From assembly GCF_002950945.1 (NCBI RefSeq), contig NZ_CP012673.1, positions 13,569,501-13,633,500 on the forward strand: a DNA stretch of 64,000 nt. Direction: 5' to 3'. The translations under genes and the position numbers were made by a program. Shown piece after piece: positions 25,490-34,691 of the stretch. The notes under the pieces are model-generated. The model searched no databases and had not been told where the DNA came from. It saw nothing but the letters and a program-made list of their open reading frames with translations. Numbering within the stretch: position 1 is the first letter of the stretch; the number at the start of each line of letters is the position of its first letter. This stretch comes from Sorangium cellulosum. GTDB lineage: Bacteria > Myxococcota_A > Polyangia > Polyangiales > Polyangiaceae.

Positions 25490-25632
25490 TGCTGTCGGGT
25501 AGTAGCAGGAGCTGGGCCAGGAGCTTCCTGGTGGAAATTCATCGAGTTACGCACGCACCTGGCGCTGTCCGGGTTTCATTCGCGTCCGGGCGGGTTTCAT
25601 CGATGAAAGCCGGAGCGCTCTCCTGCCGGCCC

Positions 25633-26118
25633 TTACGCGGTGCGGTGCGGCTGGCCGCCGGCCCCGGCCGCGCCGGCGCCCCCGCGGCGCGCCTTCGCCA
25701 CGCGCCGCGCGTGCTGCCGGATGTGCTCCACCGACTTGTCGAAGAAGACCTCGGGCGAGCTCTTGTTGATGGTGATCTGCTCCCCGCCGACGAGGACGAC
25801 GAGCAGGCCCTTGTCGGTCCTGCCCACCGCGAAGAAGTCGACGGTGAACGGCAGCTCGTCCTCGATGGTGAGCGACAGCTGGCACTTCAGGACCTCTCCG
25901 ACGCCGGGCTGACTCTCGACGACGAACCGCTGGAGCAGCCCGTTCGCATGGGCGTCCCCGGTGACCCGGTTGAGCGCCCACTTGTCCTCGGGCCAGGCCA
26001 TGTGATCGCGGAGCTCGTATATCCAGTGCAAGAGCTCCTCGGCGACCTGGCCGATCGCCGCCTTGGACGCGTCGTAGGAGAGCTTCACTTGCTCGTATTT
26101 CGTCATCGGGGACTCCAT
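25633..26118 (-). CDS. Hypothetical protein divergent from a DUF2169 gene
   Basis: 161 aa. ATG 26118 is preceded by GAGGAGCG; a second ATG four codons later is also possible. The first 60 residues are helical (YEQVKLSYDASKAAIGQVAEELLHWIYEL). A sheet-rich part follows (FVVESQPGVGEVLKCQLSL, FTVDFFAVGRTDKGLLVVLVGG), then a basic Ala/Gly tail. No signal peptide or family is recognised. It is transcribed away from the DUF2169-pentapeptide gene and ends in a strong terminator, so it is a monocistron. A chaperone or cognate-immunity role beside a type VI accessory gene would be pure guess. Confidence 0.75.
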   Translation of the reverse strand: MESPMTKYEQVKLSYDASKAAIGQVAEELLHWIYELRDHMAWPEDKWALNRVTGDAHANGLLQRFVVESQPGVGEVLKCQLSLTIEDELPFTVDFFAVGRTDKGLLVVLVGGEQITINKSSPEVFFDKSVEHIRQHARRVAKARRGGAGAAGAGGQPHRTA

Positions 26119-26325
26119 CGCTCCTCGGCTGGCATCAGCGAGGCTGTCGTTGATGTCGGGCCTTCTGGGCATCCATGATCGTTGTCGTGGTCCCGGAGAG
26201 CGTTTCCTACCATGGAACCCGGCTCGATCCAATCGCGTCCACCCGGCCGCGCGCGGTCGCTCGCGCTCGCCTCGCCGTGAGGTCTGCCTGCCTCGCCGGC
26301 GCCGTAAGCAAGTAAGATCGGGCGC

Positions 26326-28659
26326 ATGAGCTCGAGCTGGCCAGCGGATGTCGTCGCCGTCAATTCCGTGTCGTGTGGCACGGTCCTGTGGCGCACGGGC
26401 GGCGTCCTTCGCGTCACCGTCCTGGTGAAGGCGGCCTTCGCGCTGGCCCCCGACGGCGACGCGGCGCCGCTCGCCCCCGAGCCTGTCCAGCGCGAAGACC
26501 GGTATCACGACGACGACCCGTCGCGCAGCCTGCGCTCCGCCAGCGAGACGGCGCCGTACCTCCCCAGCGCCGGCGTCGTGCTCTCCGGACACGCGCACGC
26601 GAGCGCCGGGCCCGTGACCGCGCTGTCCGCGCGGCTCGCGCTCTTCCGCGACGGGCCGCTGCTCGACAAGACCCTCCATGTCTTCGGCGACACCGCGCCC
26701 GGGAGCAGCGGACCCGAGCCGTTCGAGAGGATGCCGCTCGTGTACGAGCGCGCGCTCGGTGGCCCGAGCTTCCCGTGGAACCCCGTCGGCATCTCCGCGC
26801 CGCCCGCGGGGGACGCGCCGGCCCAGGCGCAAGGCCCGGGCGCGAGGCGCCCGAACCTCGTCAACCCCGCCAACCCTCACGGAGCGGCGAGCTTCGGGCC
26901 GATCGCGCCGCGCTGGCCGGCGCGGCGGCTCTTGCAGCGCGTGCAGGCGATCCCCGTCGACCCGGGGAGCGCACCGCTGCTCGACGTCCCCGACGGCTTC
27001 GATTTCCGCGCGTTCAACCCGGCGCCGTTCGATCAGCAGCTCCCGTTTCTCCAGGGCGACGAGTGGATCGTTCTGGACAACCTGACCGCCGGGCGGCCGC
27101 GCATCCAGACGCGCTTGCCGTCGGCGCGCGCGCGCGCGCTCGGCTGCTGGATCACCGCCCGAGGCGCGAGCAGCCCCTGGGACATCCACCTCAGCGCCGA
27201 CTCGCTCGCCATCGACGCCGACCGGCAGATGGCCTCGATCGTGTGGCGCGGACACCTCGCCCTCGAGCGCCTCGACATGCTCCCTCACCTCCGCCTGTTC
27301 GCGGGGATCGAGCTGCCCGGCCAGCCCATCCGCTGGCCGGATCCGGGCGCCGTCGCCGCTGCCGAGAGGACGCGCGGCAGCAGGCCGGAGGAGCCTCCGG
27401 TCCCGGAGCTCGTCCGGCCAGGCCTCTCCTCCGCGCCGCCCGTCGGGGAGCAAGGGCCGAGCGCGTCGCCGTCGCCGCCCGCCCCGCGGCACGAGGCCCC
27501 GCACAAAAGGCCGGGGAGGACCCTCCTCCCGCTCGAGATCACGCAGGCGGCGCTGCCGTTCACCGCGGCGCAGCCGGCGCTGCCGTTCGCCGCGGCGCGG
27601 CCGGCGCTGCCGTTCACCGCGGCGCGGCCGGCGCTGCCGTTCACCGCGGCGCAGCCGGCGGTCCCGCTCGCCGCGGCGCAGCCGGCGCTGCCGTTCCGCG
27701 ATGCGCCCGCCATGGCGCTGCAGCCGCCCCCGCGCGTCGCCGCGGGCGAGGCGGCCAAGACCGAGGTGGCCGTGGCCGCGCTGGGCCAGACGGCAGCCAT
27801 CGTTTCGGACGCCGTCGCGCCGATGGAGCCGCCGAGGCCACCCCTCGTGGAGGCCGCGCGGGAGGTCGATCTGGCGCCGCCAGCGGCGGAGCCTCCGGCG
27901 CCGTCAGCGGCGGAGCCTCCGGCGCCGCCGGCGGCGGAGCCTCCGATCGACGGGCTGGCGGCGCGGCGTCGCGCCGAGGCGAAGCTCGCCGAAGGCCTCG
28001 ATCTCGACGGGGAGGACCTCTCGGGCGGCGACCTGTCAGGGCTCGACTTCAGCGGGCGATCGCTCGCGCGGTGCGCCCTGCGCGGCGCCAAGCTCCGCGG
28101 CGCGCGCCTCGCAGACGCCAGGCTCGTCGAGGCGGCGCTCGAAGGGGCGGACCTCTGCGGCGCCGACCTCTCCCGCGCCGTGCTCACGAACGCGCGCGCC
28201 GACGGCGCAGAGCTCGTCGAGGCGGTGCTCGAGGGGGCGGATCTCTCCGGGGCCTCGCTGTCGAGGGCGAACCTCCAGCGAGCCAGGCTCGCGCGCGCGC
28301 GCGGCGACGGCGCGAGCCTCCGCGCGGCGAACCTGGAGGGCGCCGATCTCGCGGGAGCGCGCTTCGTGGGCGCCTCCTTCGAGGACGCCATCCTGCGCGA
28401 CGTGAAGGCCGATCAGAGCGACTTCACGTCCGCGCGGCTCGACCGCGCCGATCTCGGCGCCGCCTCGCTCCGCAAGGCCCGCCTCGTGTCGGCGGTGCTC
28501 GCCCACGCGCGGCTCGATCTCACCGATCTCCGGGGCGCCGATCTCACGCGCGCGAACCTCCACGGCGCCGCGCGGCGCAGGGCGAAGATCGCGGGCGCCA
28601 GGATGAACGACATCGACGACGCGGCGCCGGCCAGCCCGACCGAGCCCGATCGCTCCTGA
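26326..28659 (+). CDS. DUF2169 domain protein with C-terminal pentapeptide repeats (type VI secretion accessory)
   Basis: 777 aa. Residues about 5-345 form a DUF2169 domain (VTVLVKAAFAL, RMPLVYERALGG, FNPAPFDQQLPFLQGDEWI). A Pro/Ala-rich linker with six LPFTAAQPA-type repeats (about 408-460) follows. From about residue 555 the sequence is A(D/N)LxG-type pentapeptide repeats (GEDLSGGDLSGLDFSGRSL), a right-handed quadrilateral helix. DUF2169 proteins serve as adaptors loading effectors onto VgrG/PAAR tips, so the likely site of action is cytoplasmic assembly of the type VI tip. A second protein of this architecture lies in the VgrG island at 39017. This copy stands apart from vgrG. Confidence 0.88.
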   Translation: MSSSWPADVVAVNSVSCGTVLWRTGGVLRVTVLVKAAFALAPDGDAAPLAPEPVQREDRYHDDDPSRSLRSASETAPYLPSAGVVLSGHAHASAGPVTALSARLALFRDGPLLDKTLHVFGDTAPGSSGPEPFERMPLVYERALGGPSFPWNPVGISAPPAGDAPAQAQGPGARRPNLVNPANPHGAASFGPIAPRWPARRLLQRVQAIPVDPGSAPLLDVPDGFDFRAFNPAPFDQQLPFLQGDEWIVLDNLTAGRPRIQTRLPSARARALGCWITARGASSPWDIHLSADSLAIDADRQMASIVWRGHLALERLDMLPHLRLFAGIELPGQPIRWPDPGAVAAAERTRGSRPEEPPVPELVRPGLSSAPPVGEQGPSASPSPPAPRHEAPHKRPGRTLLPLEITQAALPFTAAQPALPFAAARPALPFTAARPALPFTAAQPAVPLAAAQPALPFRDAPAMALQPPPRVAAGEAAKTEVAVAALGQTAAIVSDAVAPMEPPRPPLVEAAREVDLAPPAAEPPAPSAAEPPAPPAAEPPIDGLAARRRAEAKLAEGLDLDGEDLSGGDLSGLDFSGRSLARCALRGAKLRGARLADARLVEAALEGADLCGADLSRAVLTNARADGAELVEAVLEGADLSGASLSRANLQRARLARARGDGASLRAANLEGADLAGARFVGASFEDAILRDVKADQSDFTSARLDRADLGAASLRKARLVSAVLAHARLDLTDLRGADLTRANLHGAARRRAKIAGARMNDIDDAAPASPTEPDRS
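27550..27696 (+). repeat. 27-bp coding tandem repeat, five full copies and one partial
   Basis: Units starting at 27550, 27577, 27604, 27631, 27658 and 27685, built on GCGCTGCCGTTCACCGCGGC, encode ALPFTAAQP or ALPFAAARP. They form a flexible linker between DUF2169 and the pentapeptide helix; the last copies have diverged. Confidence 0.9.
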
Positions 28660-28751
28660 GCGACACGCGCGGGGCGCGCGGGGCGCGCGCCGGCGCGGCG
28701 GGTCGGCGCACCTCGGCGTGTGGTACGATGGCGGCGCGAGGAGCCGACGAC

Positions 28752-29696
28752 ATGAACGGTGATCCCGAGGCCGAGCTTGCGCGTCAGTTCCGCGAGATGG
28801 CCGGCGCTCCCAGAGAGACCGAGTGGCCGGTCCACTTCCACCTTCACGCCGGCGGCTGCCCCATCCGCGTGATCTACTCCGTGCAGGAGTTCATCCGCCT
28901 GAGATCTCCCTACGCGCTCGGCGCGCAGCCGCCCCCGGGCGGCGCCCAGTCTGCCTACCGCGCGCCCGCAGGAGCGCCGCTCTCCGCCGCGCGACCGATG
29001 AACATCGAGCTGCGACCCGAGACCGCCGGCGACCGCGCCGCGAAGGCCGCCGGCGTCGCGGCCGAGGTCCAGACGGGGGATCCACCCTTCGATCACGCGG
29101 TCTACATCCACGCGCCGGGAGATCCGCAGATCACGCAGCGGGTGCTCGGCTCGGCGGAGCTGCGCGCGGGCGTGCGTGCGCTGCTCGCGGAGGGGTTCTC
29201 GAGCATCGTCATCGACGACGAGCAAGGCGATATCTGCGCGCACCTCCAGGCATTCACGGCAGCCCACGGCAGGCCCGGCTGCGCGAGGCGCATGCTCGAC
29301 GCGTTCGCCGCGATCGCCCGCAACGTGCCCCACGTGGCGCCCGCGCCGCGGCCGGCCGACGCCGGGCGCTCGCTGCTGCTGCTCGGCGGCGTCCTCTGCT
29401 CCGCCCTCCTGCTGCTCGGCGCGCCCGCCTATTTCTTCGCCGCGGGCGCGCGCTGCGACCCCGATGGCCCTCCCGGGGCGAGCGTGCTGTGGGCCCTGGA
29501 CGGGTGTTTCGCGCCGATCCCGGTGGGCCTCGCGGTGGGGCTCGCCCTCGGGCTCCCGGTCGCGGCCGTCGTCTCGAGGCAGATGCGAGGGCGATCGGAC
29601 TCCCACGTGCGCGCCCCCTACGCGAGCCTGATCCTGGTGATCCTCGCCATCCAGGTGGCGATCGCCCTGTCTGCCGCCGTCCTGTGGACGCTCTAG
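28752..29696 (+). CDS. Hypothetical membrane protein with C-terminal helices
   Basis: 314 aa from ATG 28752 (GAGGAG 8 bases upstream); an ATG 24 bases earlier is in frame. The N-terminal two-thirds is soluble (VHFHLHAGGCPIRVIYSVQ, AVYIHAPGDPQITQRVLG, GFSSIVIDDEQGDICAHLQ). Three membrane helices lie in the last 120 residues (about 207-227, 250-272 and 290-312). It starts about 90 bp after the DUF2169-pentapeptide gene on the same strand, so the two may be co-expressed. An inner-membrane effector or immunity protein of the type VI system is conceivable but unsupported; no family is recognised. Confidence 0.7.
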   Translation: MNGDPEAELARQFREMAGAPRETEWPVHFHLHAGGCPIRVIYSVQEFIRLRSPYALGAQPPPGGAQSAYRAPAGAPLSAARPMNIELRPETAGDRAAKAAGVAAEVQTGDPPFDHAVYIHAPGDPQITQRVLGSAELRAGVRALLAEGFSSIVIDDEQGDICAHLQAFTAAHGRPGCARRMLDAFAAIARNVPHVAPAPRPADAGRSLLLLGGVLCSALLLLGAPAYFFAAGARCDPDGPPGASVLWALDGCFAPIPVGLAVGLALGLPVAAVVSRQMRGRSDSHVRAPYASLILVILAIQVAIALSAAVLWTL

Positions 29697-30114
29697 TGCC
29701 GCGCGTCAGGGATCCTGGCGGGACTGTTCCGCGGCGCTGAACCGTCGCATTCCCGGGGATTTGGGGAGAGCGTGACGACGGATCGCACTCCGTCGGAAGG
29801 CATGGCCCCAACCCGGGCCCAACTGTCAAGCCCCGGGTCTGGGAAGCTCGCCGTGACTGAGACGTCGCGTCGGGCCGCGGTGGTCGCCTCGCTCGCCAGC
29901 ACCCCGAGCCGCGCCGTCGCCCTCGGGGATGAGGTGGCGGCCCGGGTCGTTCACGAGACGGTCGGTCGCCTGCTCGGGCTGCCGGTGGCACCGGAGCGGT
30001 GAGCAAGCTCGGGCCGAACGTCGAGCCCACCGCTCGCGTGGACTTGCTCCCGGAGCCTTGCCGCTCGCCAGCGCCCGCGGGCTCTGCTGAGATCGCCCGG
30101 CGCGCCGCTCACGC
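29697..30114. other. Intergenic region with small hairpins
   Basis: Contains two short perfect stems, CGACGGA/TCCGTCG (29776-29795) and ACCCGGG/CCCGGGT (about 29810-29837), neither followed by a T tract. A 76-codon plus-strand frame (29772-30002) has some protein-like composition but no homology I recognise. Otherwise nothing is supported. Confidence 0.4.
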
Positions 30115-30229
30115 CGCGGATCGTGGCGATCGACTCGGGCTCGTCGCGGGGGCCGTAGAAATCGCTCATGCCCATGCAGCCGAGACCGAGGGCGGAGACC
30201 AGGAGAGGACCGAGCTTGCGCGTGTGCAT
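30115..30229 (-). pseudogene. Truncated aldo/keto reductase (N-terminal remnant)
   Basis: From ATG 30229, preceded by AAGGAGCCCACC, the frame reads MHTRKLGPLLVSALGLGCMG then MSDFYGPRDEPESIATIRG, the characteristic first strand and turn of aldo/keto reductases. Homology then ends abruptly; the frame runs on to 29951 without the DTADxY, Lys or His motifs. About 38 of some 330 residues remain. The intact start signal implies recent truncation, probably by deletion. It is not a copy of the aldo/keto reductase at 52209, whose N-terminus differs. Confidence 0.75.
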
Positions 30230-30485
30230 GGTGGGCTCCTTGGCCGCGGAGAGAGGCCGCGGCGGTTCGACGCGCGCCACCCCAAAAGTTAAAGCGCGCT
30301 CGACGTCAAGGGGACGACCCGGGAAGCGGCGCGGCGCAGCGCCTCGAGGAGGACCGCATCGGCGAGCAGCACCCTGGCGAGCACGACGAGCTCGCCAGGC
30401 TCGATGCGCGGCCGCGGGCAGAGGGGCCGGGGACCCGGGCGCTCAGGCGGCCTCGTGCCCGCGCCGCGAAGCCGCCACGACGCGC

Positions 30486-31847
30486 TCACCTGCGGCCGTA
30501 GAGCACCACCTCGTTCATCCCGATGAACGCCACCCGGTTCGAGATCCGAACATAGCGCGTGCGTGCCGAGACGGTGTGCCGCTTCCAGACCAGGTACCTG
30601 TCGGACGGCTCGGTCGCGACCACGGTCCAGCTCCCGGGCGCGCCGACCGAGACGACCCACTCGTCGTTGCGGGTGGTGTTGTTGCCGTTGGCATCGAAGA
30701 GATAGACGTCGGTGAGGTCCACCTCCTCGCCGAGGTCGATGTAGGCATTGGCCGGCATGTCGCTGGCATAGCCCGAGGCCCACCCCTGCACTGGCTGCCC
30801 CGCGGTGCCGTCCCGCGGATCGCCGGCTATGCCTTGCTCGTCGATCAGCATGCCCGCATCCCCCAGGCCGGACTCCTTCGTCACGCTGACCGGCGTGAGC
30901 TTCACGCTCGCGCCGTCGCGACGTTGACGGAGCAGCCACTCGTAGAGGTTCGGGTTGTGGTAGGTGTGCCCCGTGTTGTAAGCGCGATCCCACGAGTTGT
31001 GCCCGACGCCCGGGTAGATCGTGAAGATCGGGGGCGGGTCGGGGGGCGGCTCGCAGTTGTTGATCGCGTTGATCATTGCTTGACCGGTCGCGAGCGGGAC
31101 CACCGTGTCGGCGTCGCCATGGAACGCCCATACGGGGATGTGATTGTCCGCGATGACGCAGGCCTTGCTCACCGTTCCTCCCCCGGCGATCGGGGCGACT
31201 GCGGCGATCTTGGGCGCGAGCGTCGCGCTGGTCGCGGCCGCATACGTGCCGTAGCCGCCCATCGAGAGGCCGGTGACGTAGAGGCGATCGGGATCCGCAC
31301 GGTAATTGGCCAGCGTGTGATCGATGACGCAGGTCAGCCAGGCCTGCGGATACGTTAACCCAAACGTGGGGGAGAGCTGGGGCGCGATGACGATGAACTT
31401 CTCCGTCTTGCCATCGACGGTGAATGTCATGGTGTGACCGTTCTTGATATGCTTGGGCGGCCCGTGCGTTTTGAGGCGCTCGAGGTCATCGAGGTTGGAG
31501 CCTCGTTCATCGCGCCCGTGGAGGAAGATCATGGTCGGGTAACGCTGGTCGCCGGTGGTCGCGTAGTCGGATGGAAGGTGCTCGAGGTACCCGATCGAGC
31601 CGGTCGAGATAGTCGAGCACGGCAGCGACGTCGCGACGAGGACCGCCGCGCTGGTCTCGTCGATGAGCTCGAGATCGTCCTCTGCGCCGTCCACCGCACC
31701 GCACGAGGCGGAGAGCGCGACGGCGGTCAGACATGACACCTGCCCGGCTCTCGCCGCGAGCCGCGCGGCGCTGGATCGCGCGATGTGGCGCCATCGGGAC
31801 GCCGGCGCCGTGATACAGTGGACGGACGACCTTTTCTCGTACATCAT
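30486..31847 (-). CDS. Exported esterase (PHB-depolymerase/feruloyl-esterase-like) with C-terminal discoidin-like domain
   Basis: 453 aa. GAGGAGGTC precedes two adjacent ATGs. An N-terminal basic region and hydrophobic segment end in a lipobox-like LSASC (Cys48). Residues 85-300 form an alpha/beta-hydrolase: oxyanion IFLHGRDERG, nucleophile GLSMGGYGT (Ser194), acid in FHGDADTVVP (Asp243 or Asp245) and His281 in GVGHNSWD. Residues about 310-450 resemble a discoidin/F5-8C carbohydrate-binding domain (NAYIDLGEEVDLTDVYLFD, RYVRISN). This plan suits cell-surface degradation of esterified polysaccharide or polyester, in keeping with a saprophytic myxobacterium. Substrate is inferred from fold only. 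Confidence 0.88.
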   Translation of the reverse strand: MMYEKRSSVHCITAPASRWRHIARSSAARLAARAGQVSCLTAVALSASCGAVDGAEDDLELIDETSAAVLVATSLPCSTISTGSIGYLEHLPSDYATTGDQRYPTMIFLHGRDERGSNLDDLERLKTHGPPKHIKNGHTMTFTVDGKTEKFIVIAPQLSPTFGLTYPQAWLTCVIDHTLANYRADPDRLYVTGLSMGGYGTYAAATSATLAPKIAAVAPIAGGGTVSKACVIADNHIPVWAFHGDADTVVPLATGQAMINAINNCEPPPDPPPIFTIYPGVGHNSWDRAYNTGHTYHNPNLYEWLLRQRRDGASVKLTPVSVTKESGLGDAGMLIDEQGIAGDPRDGTAGQPVQGWASGYASDMPANAYIDLGEEVDLTDVYLFDANGNNTTRNDEWVVSVGAPGSWTVVATEPSDRYLVWKRHTVSARTRYVRISNRVAFIGMNEVVLYGRR

Positions 31848-32811
31848 GACCTCCTCCTCCGCGTGTCCCATCGATTGTCAGCCAGCACTCGCAAGCTCGG
31901 CGGCCCACGTGCAGGATGCGCGCCGCCCCACTTACCGCCGCGCGCCTGGACGAGGGCGGCTCGCGAGGGCTTGTTGTGCGCGGCGATCTCTGCTGAGCAG
32001 GCGTCGAGGGCGCCCACAACAGCACTGCGTCCCTCGGCGCTTCACGCGTGTGAGGTCAATCACATCGTCGTGCCACAGTGGATGACATCGCGGCCCGGCA
32101 TCACGCGGCGAGAGCTGCGGTGAAAGGCTCAATGTCGCCAAATTGTTTCCTTTTCTCCATACCGCTTCGGCGCTGCGCCAACGTCGGCGCCACCGCCTGC
32201 GGCTCTCACCTCCGCCTTGCGCTGGCTCGCACTGGATCCCGCGAGCTCTTCCGGCGCTCGCGGACGGTCATTCCCCTATCGCGTCTACCGCGTCGCCCCG
32301 CCCGCGATGGCCGACCTGCTTCGGGTCGAAGTGCCACAATGTTTCCATCTCGCCACGTGGCCGGAAGAAGCGTCGCGCCGTCGCGGCGTCGGCATGAGCA
32401 TTGCGCGATCCGCGCTCGATGGCGAGGGCGAGCGGCCTCGGCGATGATTGTTGACTGCACTCACGCTGGGGACATAGCTTCGAGTCCAGGCGACGCGCTT
32501 GCCGGCCGGCACGGCACCGCGGCCGGACCGGGCGTCACACGGCGAGGGTGTTCGCCGCGCGAACTTGGGCCCCGCCGAGCTCGCCTGAGCGCTGTCTCCA
32601 CGGCAGAACCGGAGGAGACAAGGCCGTTGTGCTCGGACATCGGCCCATCCCCCCGCGCGGCGAACCCCCTCGCCGGGAGCATACTGTGGCCGCAGAACCA
32701 GGGAAGTCCTTGGGTAACGAACTTGCGGTGTCGAACCGTCGCGATCCGCTGGACCTACCGCGATTGACGGGCTGGATAACATCAGTGCTTCCTGCGCGCG
32801 CGGAGGGTCGA
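31848..32811. other. 964-bp region with no supported gene
   Basis: Lower and less regular GC than the surrounding genes, and frames on both strands lack normal codon-position bias. No transposase, repeat ends, tRNA or hairpin terminator was recognised. It lies beside integrase and IS fragments and may be an old insertion scar. Confidence 0.4.
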
Positions 32812-33267
32812 TCAGCACCCAGAGCGATCACAGGTATAGATGGCGCAGCTCGGCGGAAGCTTCGACATGGCGTCTCCCTCGGCCTTTCTGCACGCCTTGC
32901 CGCACCCGCCGAGGAACGAGGTACTGCCATACCCGGCCACCGTGGGCGGACATTCCCCCGATCCCAGGTTCTGCACGGTACAGGTCACGTTACACTCCTT
33001 GCCGAGGGCCTGCTGAGCGGAACCGACGTCCTCCGTCGCGCCGTCCTCCACCGCGTTGTCCTCCGTCGCGACCTCAGCGCCGGCGGGGGCGTCGGCCTCT
33101 CCGCTCTCGTCCCGCGAAGCGGCGGCTGCCGTCTCGTCGCTGGAGCCCAGATCCCCCGCGCGGCCCTGCGCTGGCTCGGCGCCTTCGACCCCGGTCTCTC
33201 CGCACGCGGTCATGAGGGCCGCAGTCATGGCCACCGCCGAAAGGCCGACCTTGAACAGATATTGCAT
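32812..33267 (-). CDS. Cys-rich exported lipoprotein, hypothetical
   Basis: 151 aa from ATG 33267, chosen because AGGAGG is 6-7 bases upstream; the ATG two codons earlier abuts the AGGAGG. A lipoprotein signal ends in LMTAC. An acidic, Ala/Glu/Asp-rich disordered region (about 25-90) is followed by a compact C-terminal domain with eight cysteines (KECNVTCTVQNLGSGECPP, GGCGKACRKAEG, SCAIYTCDRSGC), probably disulfide-bonded. No family is recognised. Short Cys-rich lipoproteins of this kind are common in myxobacteria, and one of similar plan occurs at 49778. Confidence 0.8.
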   Translation of the reverse strand: MQYLFKVGLSAVAMTAALMTACGETGVEGAEPAQGRAGDLGSSDETAAAASRDESGEADAPAGAEVATEDNAVEDGATEDVGSAQQALGKECNVTCTVQNLGSGECPPTVAGYGSTSFLGGCGKACRKAEGDAMSKLPPSCAIYTCDRSGC

Positions 33268-33956
33268 GTTCATCCTCCTGTGACATTGTTGATGCTCGCC
33301 GTGCTGGCGAGCGCCCGCCCGATGAGCACGAGGTCTCGCGACTGCACGCGCGCCGCGGGCTCATCTGCACGCGTCGCGCGGGCTCATCGACGTCTCGTGT
33401 CCACGAGACGTCGAGATGGATGAGCATGTGGCGTGCCATACCTTCTCCGCCCCGGGAGAGGTTCAGCCATTTCGCTGTGATGTCGCGCTCCGCCGGGTCG
33501 AGTCACGACGATGGGAGGGTCAGCTGCCATGGTGGAGGTCGGCGTGACAGAAATGCCGTCGGCGGCAAAGCTGTCACCATGACCTCGCGACACGGGCCTC
33601 GCGGCCGTGCGTGCGCCCTGTCCGCTCTGTTCGTCGCTGCGAGCAGCGCAGAGCAGCGATGACGAGCGGAGTGAAGAGGTGCGTGGCAACCGCTGCACAG
33701 ATGGCCCGGTGGCAGAGCACGGGTCCGTGCCGTGGTGGTGCTGTCGGTGGTTGTGGATGGTCCGGAGATCGACGAAGAGGAAATAAACCGTCCATCAACG
33801 GTCGCCCATCCGGACGAGCCCGGACCGGCTGGTCCGGCCGGACCCACATCGATCCGGATGGTGAAGAAGACGTGAACGCGCGCGCCCCGTAGGATCAGGC
33901 TGGCGCGCGAACGAGCGAGCCCGGCGTTGACGCCTGGCCCTGGAGCTCGACGATGA
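33268..33956. other. 689-bp region with no supported gene
   Basis: Short open frames only, none with coding bias, signal peptide or recognisable motif. A near-duplicated stretch around 33340-33400 (GCGCGGGCTCATC and TCGACGTCTCGTG/CACGAGACGTCGA, a small inverted repeat) is visible. It leads into the integrase fragment and may be part of the same decayed mobile DNA. Confidence 0.4.
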
Positions 33957-34367
33957 CTAGTCCAGGGTCAGAGTAGCCCACTCCCTCCACTCTGACAGGT
34001 TGCCAGTAGCTCTGCTCGCCGCCGAGACGACGCCGGCGTTGTCTCCGGTAAGTGGCGCGAAGTCTCCCAAGCCGAGCTCCGCGACCTTGCGTGCGGCGCG
34101 CTTGTAGTTGTGGAGCTGGTTGCTCGATCTGTGTCCGGTCCGATCGGAGATCCACGTCTCGGTGCGCCCGTTCGCTAGCTTGATGGTGATGAAGGTCGCG
34201 CGAGTGTCGTGCAAGCGAATGTTCAACCTAGATTCCGTGGTCTCGAACAGTTCAGGCCTGTCGATACCGGCGCAACGCAGGTGATCTCGAAAGCTCTTCG
34301 CCCCATCACGACCGGGTAAGGGTAGCCCGCTTGGCCTAGAGAAAACACGCTGCTTTGGGGGACACAT
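33957..34367 (-). pseudogene. C-terminal fragment of a tyrosine recombinase/integrase
   Basis: About 136 codons match the catalytic end of a phage-type integrase. IRLHDTRATFITIKLANGR carries the H-x-x-R motif, and DRTGHRSSNQLHNYKRAARK carries the second His and the nucleophilic Tyr. The N-terminal arm-binding and core-binding domains and the first catalytic Arg are missing, so the protein cannot be active. The 5' boundary abuts the IS91-type fragment at about 34370, which probably marks an insertion or recombination junction. Confidence 0.8.
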
Positions 34368-34373
34368 CGCAAA

Positions 34374-34691
34374 GTGGACGCGCAGCGCGCTGCGCTGGGC
34401 GCTGTGCTGCCGTGGGCTGATGTTGGATTCGTGTCGGAGGGGATCTCAGTCCGGCACCTTGATCGGCTGCTGGATGGGCTCCTTCTGGCGACGTCGCCTC
34501 GCGTCGAATGGGCGAAGCTTTTGCGGCGGACTTACGCCGTAGATGTTCTCGCGTGCCCGCGATGCAGCGGACGGATGCGCCTCATGGCCGCGATCACGGA
34601 TAAGGCGACGGCGAGGAAGATTTTGAGCCACCTCGGTCTGTTCGCCGAGCCGCTGGAGTGCCGCGCGCGGTACCCGGCGGACCCCGCGTGA
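34374..34691 (+). pseudogene. C-terminal fragment of an IS91-family-type transposase
   Basis: The 105-codon frame contains WAKLLRRTYAVDVLACPRCS followed by GRMRLMAAI and ARKILSHLGL, the conserved zinc-binding (CPxC) tail found at the end of IS91/ISCR-like transposases. The N-terminal zinc and Y1/Y2 HUH nuclease domains are absent, so it is inactive. It lies head-to-head with the integrase fragment, indicating a mosaic of mobile-element debris. Confidence 0.75.

Noticed and set aside
29772..30002. 76-codon plus-strand frame before the aldo/keto reductase remnant
   Set aside because: Composition is protein-like but there is no motif and it overlaps hairpins and the antisense remnant region.
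32078..32767. 229-codon plus-strand frame in the gene-poor 31.8-32.8 kb region
   Set aside because: No codon-position bias, no ribosome-binding site and no recognisable motif.
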